A DNA stretch of 64,000 nucleotides, taken from assembly GCA_030374765.1 (NCBI GenBank), contig JARGXX010000111.1, positions 1,054,001 to 1,118,000 of the forward strand, in the 5' to 3' direction. Every line of letters begins with the position of its first letter. The stretch's first letter is position 1. The DNA is from Agarophyton chilense (Eukaryota; Rhodophyta; Florideophyceae; Gracilariales; Gracilariaceae). The notes below the pieces were generated by a model, which was given only the letters and a program-made list of their open reading frames with translations, searched no databases and was not told the DNA's origin. A program made the position numbers and the translations under genes. This document shows positions 11,551 to 21,475 of this stretch, piece after piece.

Positions 11551-12078
11551 TTACATTGTGAGAGGAACGTGTTCTGCTCTAACGGCTTTCTCCAGCGGTA
11601 TTATTGACGAACGATCTTTATCACGACTAAGTGCTTTTCGCATGTCATAAGCGTCTTCATCTCCTGCATAGTAATTCATGATTGTGCGATATATGACATA
11701 GCCCATCCTTCTTTACATCGAGATGGCCAGAGAGTTTGACTTACGCACGAATAAATCGACGAAGGAGCAGTTGTACGTCTCGTCCGATAAACTCTCAGTG
11801 AAGTTCATTAATTTCGTTGCCAGTCCCAACCTACGATACTCTGGAGCTACAGGTACAGCTGATGCATGTCCATGCCATTCACGAGCACGTCCTTCCGCTT
11901 TGCCAACAACGCACGCCATCATTGTTCCATCGGGTGAAGTTACAGTTTGCTGAAATTCAGGCCATCTTAGCATGTAGTGAAAAAAGAAATGCAGGTTATA
12001 CGTTTCGGTGAGCTCATCTAGATTGACTGGGTTTATCTGAAAAAGATCTCATTGTCGAAATCGGCGTGTTGACGACAT
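11551..12078 (-). pseudogene. NAA20: NAA20 (NatB catalytic subunit) full-length copy with two stops
   Basis: The minus-strand frame of 175 codons plus terminal stop aligns end to end with NAA20, the catalytic N-alpha-acetyltransferase of NatB, which acetylates nascent proteins starting Met-Asp/Glu/Asn. Seen are MSSTRRF and DLF near the start, LTETYNL, LRWPEF, the acetyl-CoA binding block VAPEYRRLGLA, FVDLFVRKSN, and the C-terminal EDAYDMRKALSRD. The length matches the family (about 178 aa). Two codons are stops (TGA at codon 10, TAA at codon 122, where the family has Tyr) and no frameshift is present. It is intronless. It lies inside the DNA transposon, opposite in strand to the RPT6 fragment. 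Confidence 0.9.
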
Positions 12079-12248
12079 TTTCAACGGGCCCAATCACTGG
12101 CAAAAAGTTTGAAGCAGCGAATGGCAAGTGAGGCAGTTATGTGTTTCTTATCATGTTATAATGAAAAACACGAAATAGTGAATCTGATGTGTTGGCAGCC
12201 GAAAACAAAGAAGAGGATTGAGTAGTGAGAACGAAAGAACGTCCTCCA

Positions 12249-15200
12249 CTATACCCGCACGGCAAGGGCGCCCGGAATTTGGAGGTCACCGCGGCTTATT
12301 CTCTTGTTTCTAACCTTGTCAACAAAATATCGCCTTCCAGATATGTCAAGTACTCCGACAAGGCGTTGAATACATTCACTTGTCTCAATGGAAACCTCTG
12401 AACGCCTTCTATCCCTCGTGTACACAAGATCTAGTTGTTCCTCATGCACACACCCATACTGCCACTTGATCTGAAAAAGAGCTAACATGAGCACTCGCTT
12501 CCCATCCTGTCTATTAATTTCGATGCAGGCCTCGAATATCCGTTGTACATCACCATAGTACAGATCTCTCGTCTTTCGAAGTGATGTCGTATGAGATACT
12601 CCAGAATGAGAATCAGCATCGATCTGTGCTTTGTCAACCCTCAAAAACTCTCCCGCAATGCAATGCTTTTGACGCGCTCCACGGGTGGACTTGCATCGTT
12701 TCGTGTACCACTCCTTGGTTTCAATGGAAAATTGTTGATTACTCTTGAAGATTGTGGCCCACTGATACTGTCTGAGAGAAGTGATTCTATAGCTTTGGAC
12801 GCCATTGGAGACGTTCTGCCTCATGAACCTTGATATAGAACTTCTTTTTTCTCCGCATACCTCGCTCTCGATTCCAGTTCCATCACACTCGACGCCTGTA
12901 CTGGTATAACGTGTACTTTTCCCTTCGCCTGATGATTCAGAGTCCTGATCACTTGTTTCGCTCGTGAGCCTCAGAGTTTTCTCTTCCACGACTCGCGGAG
13001 CAATTCCATTGTTCATAATCCGAAGGGCGAATAGTGTATGGTTCTTATGGAACAAGTGAGAGTATACATTTGTCTTGGAGGTCATTCGCCTTCCCATGTC
13101 CCCAAGAAGTCGCTCGATAAGAAACTGAGATGTCGTTAGAAGAGAACCACACTGTTTCAAAAGGTCTGGAAGGTGCAATACTGCATGAGTTGTAGGTGTG
13201 AAGCAGTACGCATCTGAAGATTTTCTGTAGAACAAATCGACGAACCTTGCGTACAGCTCCTCCACAACATGCTTTAACTCTTCAACTTCACCATCCAAGC
13301 ACTGATATTGGAAGCATATTGATATCAGCCTCGACGTCAGCCTACATATAGTTAATATTTTTCCCTCAACTCCTTCACGATGCAGAAATGGAACGAGGTA
13401 CATTTCTAACTGACGTTTGAAGTCCTCGGTCTTATATCTTTCTATGTCACGGAGAGCCAACGGTGGCCTCCCCCATGAAACAGGAATTCCTCCTGAACAT
13501 CGATCCATGTTACTATCTATCTTGTGGAGTGTGTTCCTTGGTATACAGTAGCTCGGAGTCGTTTACATCTTCTCATGGCGAGCGTGAAATCCGCAGAGAA
13601 GCTTCAGCAAATGTTTACTCCTGGCCAAGGGTACCAGATGCATCACGTCGTATGGAAAAGAGTACTTGAAGTCTATCGAAAGCTTTCGAAAACAAGCATC
13701 GCGTTTGATGCCGGTTTTTCGTGCAATTTCCTTCATTTCAGCAGCAGCATCATCGCCGAATCGTTTGAGCTTGCCCCAGGTGGAAATGATATCGCGTTCG
13801 TGGCGAGCCGAGCCGCATTCGATGTTGATAATGTCCCCAACTTTGTAGACAATGTTACGTCCTCTTCTCTTTTCGAACACAGCTTTCACAAGGCCAGATG
13901 AAATATGAGGAACAACGTAAGAGCTGTTACACTCGGGTATGTTCGTCTTTTGCTTGAGGCAGAATCTACAAAACACTGTACCAGTGTGTCCAACGTACCC
14001 CAGCAGTTTTGAAGCTGCAGGCCAGTCAGCCGTGAAGAAAAGTACGTGTGCTCGGACAAGTCGGATACGCTTATCATGGCAGACAACCTGGACACCTTTC
14101 TGTAGCTAGCGAAAGTCTTTCACAATTTCAGACATGAATGTGTCAAAGTACTGGAATACATGAGAGCCAGGTACAACGGCGAGGATGAGGGTGTTATTTG
14201 CTCTCGATCGTTCCTCTACGCTGAAGTTCAATACTGTGCAAACGAGGGGCCAAGAAGATATTGGTTGCCCCTTTCTGTTCTTTGCGCACTCAAAACCATC
14301 TGTGGAGAATGTGAGAAACACATGCAGCACATCTGATTCTTCATCCCACTGCTGCATGCAATTGGAGAATTTTCTTTGAAACATATTACCATGATGGAAA
14401 TCTTGGTCCTCGGCAACATTTATTGATTCAATGCAAGCATCTTTGGCTCGCTTTCATCCTTCAACAAGTTCTTGGAACGAGTCATGAACTCGGCATAGTG
14501 CCTTGATTGCAACTGTCGGTCTCAAGTACCAGAACTTTGCACTTCCAATTCCTTTGATAGTATTTTCACAGGCAGGACATTTAACTGTGTTTCTCAGTCT
14601 GCCGGCGGAAGCAGTATGACCCTCCCCGCCCATCTGCACATATTATTCCGTCGCGAGGGAATTGCGAACAGCGAACGAAAGCATTGTACGGTATGAAACC
14701 ATGGCGTTGATTGGGGCAACAGTGAGAAGCTTTTCTAATGTTCTCTGAGATATACTTGACAGTTCAGCAGTATAGAGAAAGGCTCTAAGCCTTCTGAACT
14801 CATCAGCGCTTTGTACACCTGTATTCCTCGTTTCAAAACCAACAATGGCATCTGAGGAAAGGGAAAGTTGGGAAGCCTGTTGAGGGTCACAATCTTCGGC
14901 ACTTCTGGACATTTGGCCATCATCGGATTCATAGAAGCCAGAGCTCTGTCTGTCTATATCGAAAGCATACGCATCCAAAGGACTGATAGCGCCAGGTTGC
15001 AACAACGAAAGTTGCGCATCCTCATTTTCCGCATCCACGGGAAGATTATGGAAACTGTTTTGAGGATTCACGATGGGCACATAAAGGGGTGAATCCTCCT
15101 CTCTACCAAGATCAAATCCCCTCACATCGGAGCTCTCCTCCATTTCGCTCAAATCTTTCTGCGTTTGAAGTAAAAAAATAGATAGCTCATCATTCAGCAA

Positions 15201-15467
15201 TTTCTGCTCGGGCTCGAGCTCCCATCTGCACCTTATTTTTTTGCAAGGGGCTTGCTCGGGAAGCCTCGTATATTGTTCGGAGCTTTCTTGAGAGAAGGGT
15301 GCTGGGGGTTCCCATCGTTTGCCACGCATTTGACATCTCCCCTTACGCTTTCTAGATTGAAAGAAGGACGTGGACATGTTCATTCTGGAGCTGCAGAGAG
15401 GGATATTGTGAGAAGGAGGAACCCAGTATTGAACGATGATGCTAAAACGAGGTAGCCGCGTTATCAT
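12249..15467 (-). pseudogene. CACTA/EnSpm-type transposase with four in-frame stops
   Basis: A single reading frame of 1073 codons runs the whole length without a frameshift, interrupted by TAA, TGA, TAG and TAA at 14643, 14454, 14106 and 13563. Domains in order: an acidic, Ser-rich N terminus (codons 1-275); a zinc-ribbon-like KCPACENT; STDGFE near codon 388, the probable first catalytic Asp region of the Tnp2-type DDE domain; WPLVCTV; a CRFC-containing zinc motif; FPYDVMHLVP near codon 604, equivalent to the FP-D-MH block of CACTA transposases; SWGRPPLALRDIERY; and a DUF4218-like C-terminal part with HAVLHLPDLL. It would cut and paste the element. All four stops could derive from CAA, CAG or CGA by C-to-T change, although the original codons are not known. 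Homology is to the CACTA group; the exact subclade is uncertain. Confidence 0.8.
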
Positions 15468-16021
15468 GGAGTTCAGAATTTGAATATTGATGGCTAACGC
15501 AGATCCGGCGTATAGTCCTAGCTCCCTCTACCTCTCCAGGCAGGTTCAAGGGTCAAAGTTTATCAAATTTGTGGCCGAATGTAGAAAGGGCATTTTGTGA
15601 CCAACTTTTTGGCAAATGGAGAATGTTCACCCGAAAGCTTGCTGGCACTTTCGTTTGAAGTCCACTTGTTTTCTTTCGATGCGACTTCCATATAAGTTCC
15701 CCCTCAAACATTTCTTCGAGCTTCACCTCCCGTGTCTTCCCCTTCCAGGCTCCATTTCATCCTTTCTGTCTCTTTCCCGTCGCTCCGGTCCACATCCAAT
15801 TCTCCATGTCGTTCATTACCGTTCCCGTGCACCGCGTACCGCATTCGTTCTTTCGACTTCTTCGAACGAAAGCGACGGCAGCGTACCAACGTACGGTTAA
15901 CGCATTGTAAGTACTGCCTAGTTCACGTTTACACTGATGAGAGTGCTTCATCTTCTGCTAACTTTCATGCATATATTTCGTTTGCTCTGCGTTTTCAATG
16001 ACTTAGGGTTGTTCATGCATC
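15468..16021. promoter_or_regulatory. Divergent intergenic region of DNA transposon
   Basis: It separates the divergently oriented transposase and 463-aa ORF, so it should hold both promoters. No strong TATA box is visible. A candidate intron in the plus-strand leader runs from GTAAGT near 15907 to a TTAG near 16007, with a CTAAC branch-like site near 15958. Confidence 0.4.
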
Positions 16022-17413
16022 ATGGGGTCTCGAGCTATTAACCCAGTCACTGCAGATTACAATCAGTCGTCGATGCAGCAGGAAAGCATCATCGACAGCC
16101 GGTCGGGGGGTCATATAGATCTCCCAAACACTATCGGCATTCCAACAGCGGCCTATAAACGGAGAATGAAGGAATCAGATAGGCCTGGCGTTCCCACCGG
16201 CACCGTTCTTTCAGCGCGCTTTGTTTTTAACCGTCTGTACCGGGAGCAGATGGGAACTTCGGCTCCATCGAATGAAAACTATCCTGTGTATGCCGAGATG
16301 GAAAACGCAGTCAAGGACCTCAACAGGCAGTTTCTGTATCAAAGGATGTCATTAAGGCGCGGAGAAAGGACATTCACTTCTGTGAAAATCGAGTATGCCA
16401 CTCAACTGACGCATCTCAAGCGGAAGATTGTGGATGCATTTCCAGTTCTCGGAGCGGCTCAGAACTTCTGGCTGGCGACGGAGTTTATCAAGGAATCCAT
16501 GCAACGCGATAAGAAGGCTTTGATCGAAGCTTCGAAAAAGGCAGCCAGGAGACGTTTATTGTCCACTGATCTTGGCGGAATCCAGAACGACTTGAGTGCA
16601 AATGCACCTGAGCAGAACGGCCCCAATCCCGTTGTGTCTCTCGTTATGTCTCCCGTTGGGGCTCCCGTTCTCTCTATGCATGTCCGGTCAGGAGAGCATG
16701 TGCAAGGTGGTGCGATGCGAATGAATGACAGGTCTGACGGTGGGAGATGCCGCCCTAGCCAAACTCAACGACGAAACCAGAATCAACGTTCGCGTAAGCG
16801 CACTGCAAGGGGCAATGACAGGTCTGCACAAGTTGGACCTCTTCCAGATGACGATCAAGTACTTCAACGCCACGGCCACTCCGCACTGCATTCAATTAGT
16901 AACGCCGGTTCGTTTGCTAGGTGCTTTTCAAGAGACATTAGTGGCCATCCTCCGCAACCCGATCAACATAGTATTCACAATCAGAGCGGTGAGCCCTATC
17001 GCAACGAGCAGAACAGTAACCAGTTGCAGGCTGCTGTGACCGATAGGGCCTCGAACAAGCGCCCCTTCAACCAAATTTCCACATTGTCCAACAATTCGGG
17101 TGAATTCGATGATGACAACAAAGACCAACATGATGAGTATCGCTCTCAAGCGCCACAAAAACAGCAGCGGCAGCGTAAGACAACACGGAAAGGAGTGAAG
17201 GGAAGGACATGCAGAAAAGGCATCTCCAACTCCAGGACCATGCAGAGGCTACATGAAAGCGAAACATCTGAAGATGAGTCTGACTCAACTGTGCTTCACG
17301 GGGCAGAGGAAACTTGGGTTGCACGCCACAGAGAAGCACGTCAGAGCTCTCGTATTAGAAATTCAAAGGCAGCTGTTTCTCGATTCCGCGCCCCTCGCTC
17401 CATGAAGCCGTGA
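16022..17413 (+). CDS. Unknown 463-aa transposon protein, possible TnpA-like accessory factor
   Basis: An uninterrupted frame of 463 codons from ATG (context CATCATGGGG) to TGA. The N-terminal 180 residues look folded and helical (YAEMENAVKDLNRQFLYQRM, THLKRKIVDAFPVLGAAQNF). The remainder is low-complexity, rich in Arg, Gln, Asn and Ser, with basic clusters (RSRKRTARG, RQRKTTRKGVKGRT) and an acidic SETSEDESDS, the pattern of a disordered DNA-binding or nuclear protein. I recognise no family. Its place opposite the transposase matches the two-gene plan of CACTA elements, so a subterminal-repeat binding role is possible. It is intact while the neighbouring transposase is not. A second plus frame (16725-17039) overlaps it and is also open, so the middle section may not be the true frame. 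Confidence 0.6.
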   Translation: MGSRAINPVTADYNQSSMQQESIIDSRSGGHIDLPNTIGIPTAAYKRRMKESDRPGVPTGTVLSARFVFNRLYREQMGTSAPSNENYPVYAEMENAVKDLNRQFLYQRMSLRRGERTFTSVKIEYATQLTHLKRKIVDAFPVLGAAQNFWLATEFIKESMQRDKKALIEASKKAARRRLLSTDLGGIQNDLSANAPEQNGPNPVVSLVMSPVGAPVLSMHVRSGEHVQGGAMRMNDRSDGGRCRPSQTQRRNQNQRSRKRTARGNDRSAQVGPLPDDDQVLQRHGHSALHSISNAGSFARCFSRDISGHPPQPDQHSIHNQSGEPYRNEQNSNQLQAAVTDRASNKRPFNQISTLSNNSGEFDDDNKDQHDEYRSQAPQKQQRQRKTTRKGVKGRTCRKGISNSRTMQRLHESETSEDESDSTVLHGAEETWVARHREARQSSRIRNSKAAVSRFRAPRSMKP

Positions 17414-18324
17414 GAGACTTTGTGATAGTCCTGTCGTGTTGCTAATGACATGTTTTCTATTGTAAGTACATTCGCCTTCATTGATTTATGCGGGCTTCGC
17501 TGGCTAACACCTCGAACTGCTCCAGGTCCCTAACCTTTCGCAAACGATATCATGTTCAAAATTACTCTATTGCGAAGCATATTCAACATAACGTTTATGG
17601 TGCTATCGCCAACCACGGAGTACGTATGGTGAGTTCCTCCTTTTTGCAACCATGATTAGAACCTCATACGCCTCACCAGACTAACCAACTATCGTTCTTC
17701 TGATTTCAATGTGTCAGGACTCCCGATTAACTTTGTGTTACCATGAAGTTCGTATGTATCACCATAGATTGGGCGAACGGTACGATTTGAAATCTGGATG
17801 AGGCGGTTTTTGGTGTACGAAATGGTTGTAGTTGTTCATTGCTTGACTTGCATCAATTGTGAGTTCTAGATGCGATACAGTTTTGATCATACAAAGTAGT
17901 TTTTTCGTCTAAGTAAGTCTAAGTGAGGGAAATTCCATCTTTGTATGGGAGAGCTTGGAGACTATCATCTTCATAAGAAGTGGTACTGGAGAAGGCCCCT
18001 CTCGGTGGATTTTACGAGTAAACTATGTCCAGAACTAGAACCTAAATGGTGTGAAATATGTGTTGTATTGGAGAGTTAATGGACCTGATAAGGACACAAT
18101 TCGGTGTTCTATCTGTCCGAAACTGAAAGAAACAAGCGTCCATATCCAACAATCATTTGTCTTGATTGTGGAGAAGGGTTCTTATTTCGAACCAGATCGG
18201 AACTGAGAATGGACTTGGTTCGCCCAATTTTCCAGCCGTGTTTCGGCTCAATTTAGTCCTATTACGCCCTTTTTGCGTATGATCTCGGACTCATGAGGTA
18301 CGCTGACGTGTTCTAATTCTCGGC
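17414..18324 (+). other. 3' region of transposon with intron-like signals
   Basis: No ORF is supported. Two intron-like arrangements follow the 463-aa ORF: GTAAGT near 17463 with CTAAC and CCAG near 17525, and GTGAGT near 17638 with CTAAC and TCAG near 17718. They may be introns of the 3' UTR or mark missing terminal exons. The rest is unremarkable non-coding sequence. Confidence 0.4.
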
Positions 18325-18453
18325 CATAGTTCGTGCAGTGTTCGTCCTGTAATAGTCGGCCATATTTTGGCATACGTTAAAAGCCATATTTCAGGCCATT
18401 TTTTGGCCTGTTTTTAGCCGGAAATTTTAAATAGAATTAAGGTCTAAGTACGG
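18325..18453. repeat. Right subterminal GGCCATAT repeats
   Basis: It contains several copies of GGCCATA or AGCCATA (for example GGCCATATTACGGCCATATT near 18452-18471) and an inverted pair around CAGGCCATTTTTTGGCCTG near 18393. They correspond to the GGCC cluster inside the left end. Confidence 0.6.
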
Positions 18454-18496
18454 CCATATTACGGCCATATTTTGTCCACTCATGCTGCACACTGGG
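18454..18496 (-). repeat. Right terminal inverted repeat of DNA transposon
   Basis: Its reverse complement begins CCCAGTGTGCAGCATG and continues TGGACAAAATATGGCCG, matching the left end at 9896. It is followed directly by CGC, the 3-bp target duplication. Confidence 0.82.
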
Positions 18497-18557
18497 CGCT
18501 CTACCACGCTACCACCGGACAAGACCCGTACCCTGACCCAACAGTCATTGCGTTACA
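18497..18557 (-). mobile_element. tRNA-like SINE, copy 1, 5' head
   Basis: It continues the SINE interrupted at 9895. It matches 45252-45312 and on the minus strand contains a tRNA D-arm-like A box, GGTAGCGTGGTAGAGCG. With 9591-9895 it makes one SINE copy of the same length as copy 2. Confidence 0.78.
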
Positions 18558-20583
18558 CAAATGAACGCTATTTATCTACAGTTTAATCCGGGTTGAGGTA
18601 ATCACAGCTGGTTTTTGAATTCTTGCCGCCCAGATCTGCAAAGCGCTCTGTTCCCGAAGGTCTGTGCGCCTTTACGAAAATTGTTGTTCGTTTTCCGAAT
18701 CCAATTGGTGTTTCTTAACCATGAGAACAGACTGAGTGCCTTTCACTCCATTCTTTGGATTCATCGGTACCTTGCCATTTACATTTTCCCGATCGGATTT
18801 TGGTGCGTTTCCGTTTAGACCAGCGACCCAAAGACAGTAGAAAATATCATCACGACATTAGACATAGGGATGCTAACGGGTCTGCAACAAAGCCGAACGG
18901 ATTTCCGCAGGGAGCATCCGGCAGTGGTTCGGTTCCCGTGAGAGAAGAAGCCGTCATAGTTTATCAAGAAACTGTTCAGCATTCCGTACGTGTTGCGAGC
19001 AGGCTGAAATACCGGGGTGAGTGACTGAATGGAGACTAGCCGGCATGGAGAGAAGTTGTCGACGCTATGAGCGTCGTTGGGATAGACGGGAGGTACCGAC
19101 CCTGGGAATTGGAGAACACGTGTTCGTCACTATCCCACTCGGTATAGTTTGCAGGGAAGGACTTTTGAAGCTTAGCACCGACCTTTGAGAGGAATGCCGA
19201 GAAGTTGCATCAATGGGGTCGATCCGCACTGATTGTCCCCTTGACATGCGGTGAGTACCACCTTACGATTCAGCTTACCTTCCGAATGCGTCGCAATCGT
19301 TGGCAGGGTGCGTCTTAAGCTGATTTCGCACCTTAGACTGGATAGCAAGGAAAATCCCCTCGACCGAGACAGACTTCAGATGCCGATCGGAAAAGACACT
19401 ACCGCACCGTAGTGCCTTCGTCGAAAATTTCTGGGAGTATTTCGTTTCGGTCATGCACGACGACTGCCGGTTAAAGGTGACCTCAGCGTATGCATCGTTG
19501 ATGATTTCACCGGTTGCGTCCGTAATCAACAAGAAGTTGATCACTTCAGCATTGATCTTGAGGTATTTGCGGCTCGGTATGTATACAGCGCTAGACACCC
19601 CCAGAATCCAGGATCGAACCAGCGCGTGAGCTGTACCATTAAGGAAGAACTAGAGACACCAGAGCGCTGCCGCTTCAGTTATTTCGTTATGGTTGAATGC
19701 GGTCTTAAACCGCTGAAGGAAGTTCAGAATCGACATCGTATTTTATCCAGAGATTGAATGTTCCTTCACTTGGATATTCAAGTTCTTCCGGAAGCGTGGG
19801 GTTTACTGAGCCTCGCGGGTATTGAAAGGATCTGACCTACTATCCAGGCGTTACGTGCGGTAATTTACCACTTAGGAGAATCGACCGTTCATGTTCTTGA
19901 TACGCGTAAGCGCTGAATTAATGCAGCAGGAACGATACAGTTCCAATTGGCCATGTGAACCACTTCGCAAGTCAGCGTTCCTGTACACTCGGAAATCTGC
20001 GTCCCAAGACAGCGTAGGGCCAGATTCAGAGTCCGAATCGGAAGATTTATGCCTCTTGTGGCGTCTGCAACTTTTCCGTGCACGGCTTTTGCGACCAGAA
20101 TCGGAGGGTTAGGCCTACTTGATCTCGACTGTTTCTCATGTCTTCAGAATAATTGTCCAAATCTCCGTGCGGATCTCCCTGAGATGCAGCTGCTGGAAGA
20201 TTCACGACCATACGAGCTATCTCCTGGCTGCTGTTTATTCTTGATCAGTCGCTTACCATCGGCAAACTTGGGTGTTTCATTGGCTTGGGTCAAAATCACT
20301 TTTGTGGCGGAAAGCTGCTCGAAGGCGCCTAGGAGGCCATTCATGCGAGTTTCCTATGAATCCTGTTCGGCGATTTCCGGCTATAATAGGGAGACAACCT
20401 TCTCTACCACTGTTTGGATGAAGAGTGGGAAACTAGTTCGGAGTTCGTCAGAAAAATGCTTGAATAGGTATCACTCGACCTTGATGGGTACACAGATACG
20501 AAATTTCTTGCGTATTTGAGAGAGAACTTAGGGATCAAACGCGTTTCACTGCGCTCGAGTTTATTACGTTCCAAACGGTATTT
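18558..20583 (-). mobile_element. Old, heavily decayed gypsy element: gag half
   Basis: Minus-strand translation at 19275-19598 aligns with the capsid region of gag in elements A and B, sharing the T-E-T-x-Y-S..KA..RCG pattern. The flanks are too decayed to read. Its position and strand fit the upstream half of the fossil whose pol half lies at 5560-9590. It is a fossil with many breaks. ORFs on the plus strand here (for example 20049-20519) are shadows. Confidence 0.65.
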
Positions 20584-20588
20584 GCTGC

Positions 20589-21475
20589 TGTAGGACAACG
20601 CTTGGAGCGGAGACACCACGAAGATGTTCGGGCTCTTTCTCTCTTGAGAGACACGCCTCAGGCGGAAGAGACGCGTCCCAGCGGAGCACAGAAACAGAGC
20701 TACTCTGGAAAGGCATGACAGAGTCGGGTGTAAGACCGAGGCCAATCCGGCGGGATATACCTAGAGTGTGTAGGTGAGCACGGCACAGTCCGGGGTGTGA
20801 TCAATCCTAGGCGGAGCGGTATCTCGGCAATTGTCGGAAAACGAGCGAGGAAACACTCGTATGAAGTGAACGAGCGAGGTGAGTGAGGCGGCCACTCACG
20901 AGAGCCAAAAAGGAGAACAAGAAGAAACGGGGGCGAAACCCTATACAGAGGCGAGACTACGACAAGTGTTGGCGATTAAATATGAACCCACGGTGGTGGT
21001 AGCACTCTGGTTGAAAGAGGGTTGGATGAACTAACATGCCACGGGCGCTCACGCAGTATGCAGTGAAGACGCGCCGAAGGCGAAAAGTTCAGAGCCAAGA
21101 CTCCCTCCTTGGTCTTTCCCGAGAGGGTGTTTCCTGGGGAGCAGTGCTCAACCTCCTGAGTAGTGTGGCGCGCGGCCCCTGACAGTGGGCGTGCGCCCGA
21201 AAAATAGACACTAAATAGCGATAGCGTAGCTAAATAAATACTAAAAATTAGTAGAAAATACTAACCATTAGGTAGAATCCGGGCAACATGTGGCACGCCT
21301 CGCACTCGAGCGTTGGAATCCGTGCCGTCCACGTGTTCCATCAGTGTGCACTTACGGTCCTAACCGGCCGTCAGCACGCAATAGCGGTATAGCTTGTCAT
21401 AGACCAAGCTAGTCCTCAAGCGAGCGAAATCTCTAAGTCCTGCGAAGAAACCCCCTTGAAAAGCATTGTCCTTCA
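20589..21475 (-). repeat. 3' LTR of element B (887 bp)
   Basis: It aligns without large gaps to 30787-31673. It begins TGTAGGACAACGC and ends CTTCA on the plus strand, flanked outside by GCTGC and inside by the PPT. Confidence 0.92.

Larger units (their letters stand above)
9896..18496. mobile_element. CACTA/EnSpm-like DNA transposon with captured gene pieces (8.6 kb)
   Basis: The ends are imperfect inverted repeats. Both read inward CCCAGTG..CAG, then TGGACA and AATATGGCCG, with about 26 matches in the first 35 bases. A 3-bp CGC lies on each side (9893-9895, 18497-18499), at a point where the intact SINE copy has TGC, so the insertion site is confirmed by the empty-site comparison. GGCC-containing subterminal repeats lie inside both ends. 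It carries a minus-strand transposase with stops, a plus-strand 463-aa ORF, and three host-gene-like pieces. The 3-bp duplication and transposase fit the CACTA group, although the termini are not a canonical CACTA. Confidence 0.85.

Noticed and set aside
10466-15467. Reassigned stop codons (non-standard genetic code)
   Set aside because: All three stop codons interrupt pseudogenes here, while the intact genes (alkyl sulfatase, gag) use the standard code and terminate normally.
20049-20519. Plus-strand 156-codon ORF
   Set aside because: It lies opposite decayed gag remains and has no features; a shadow ORF.
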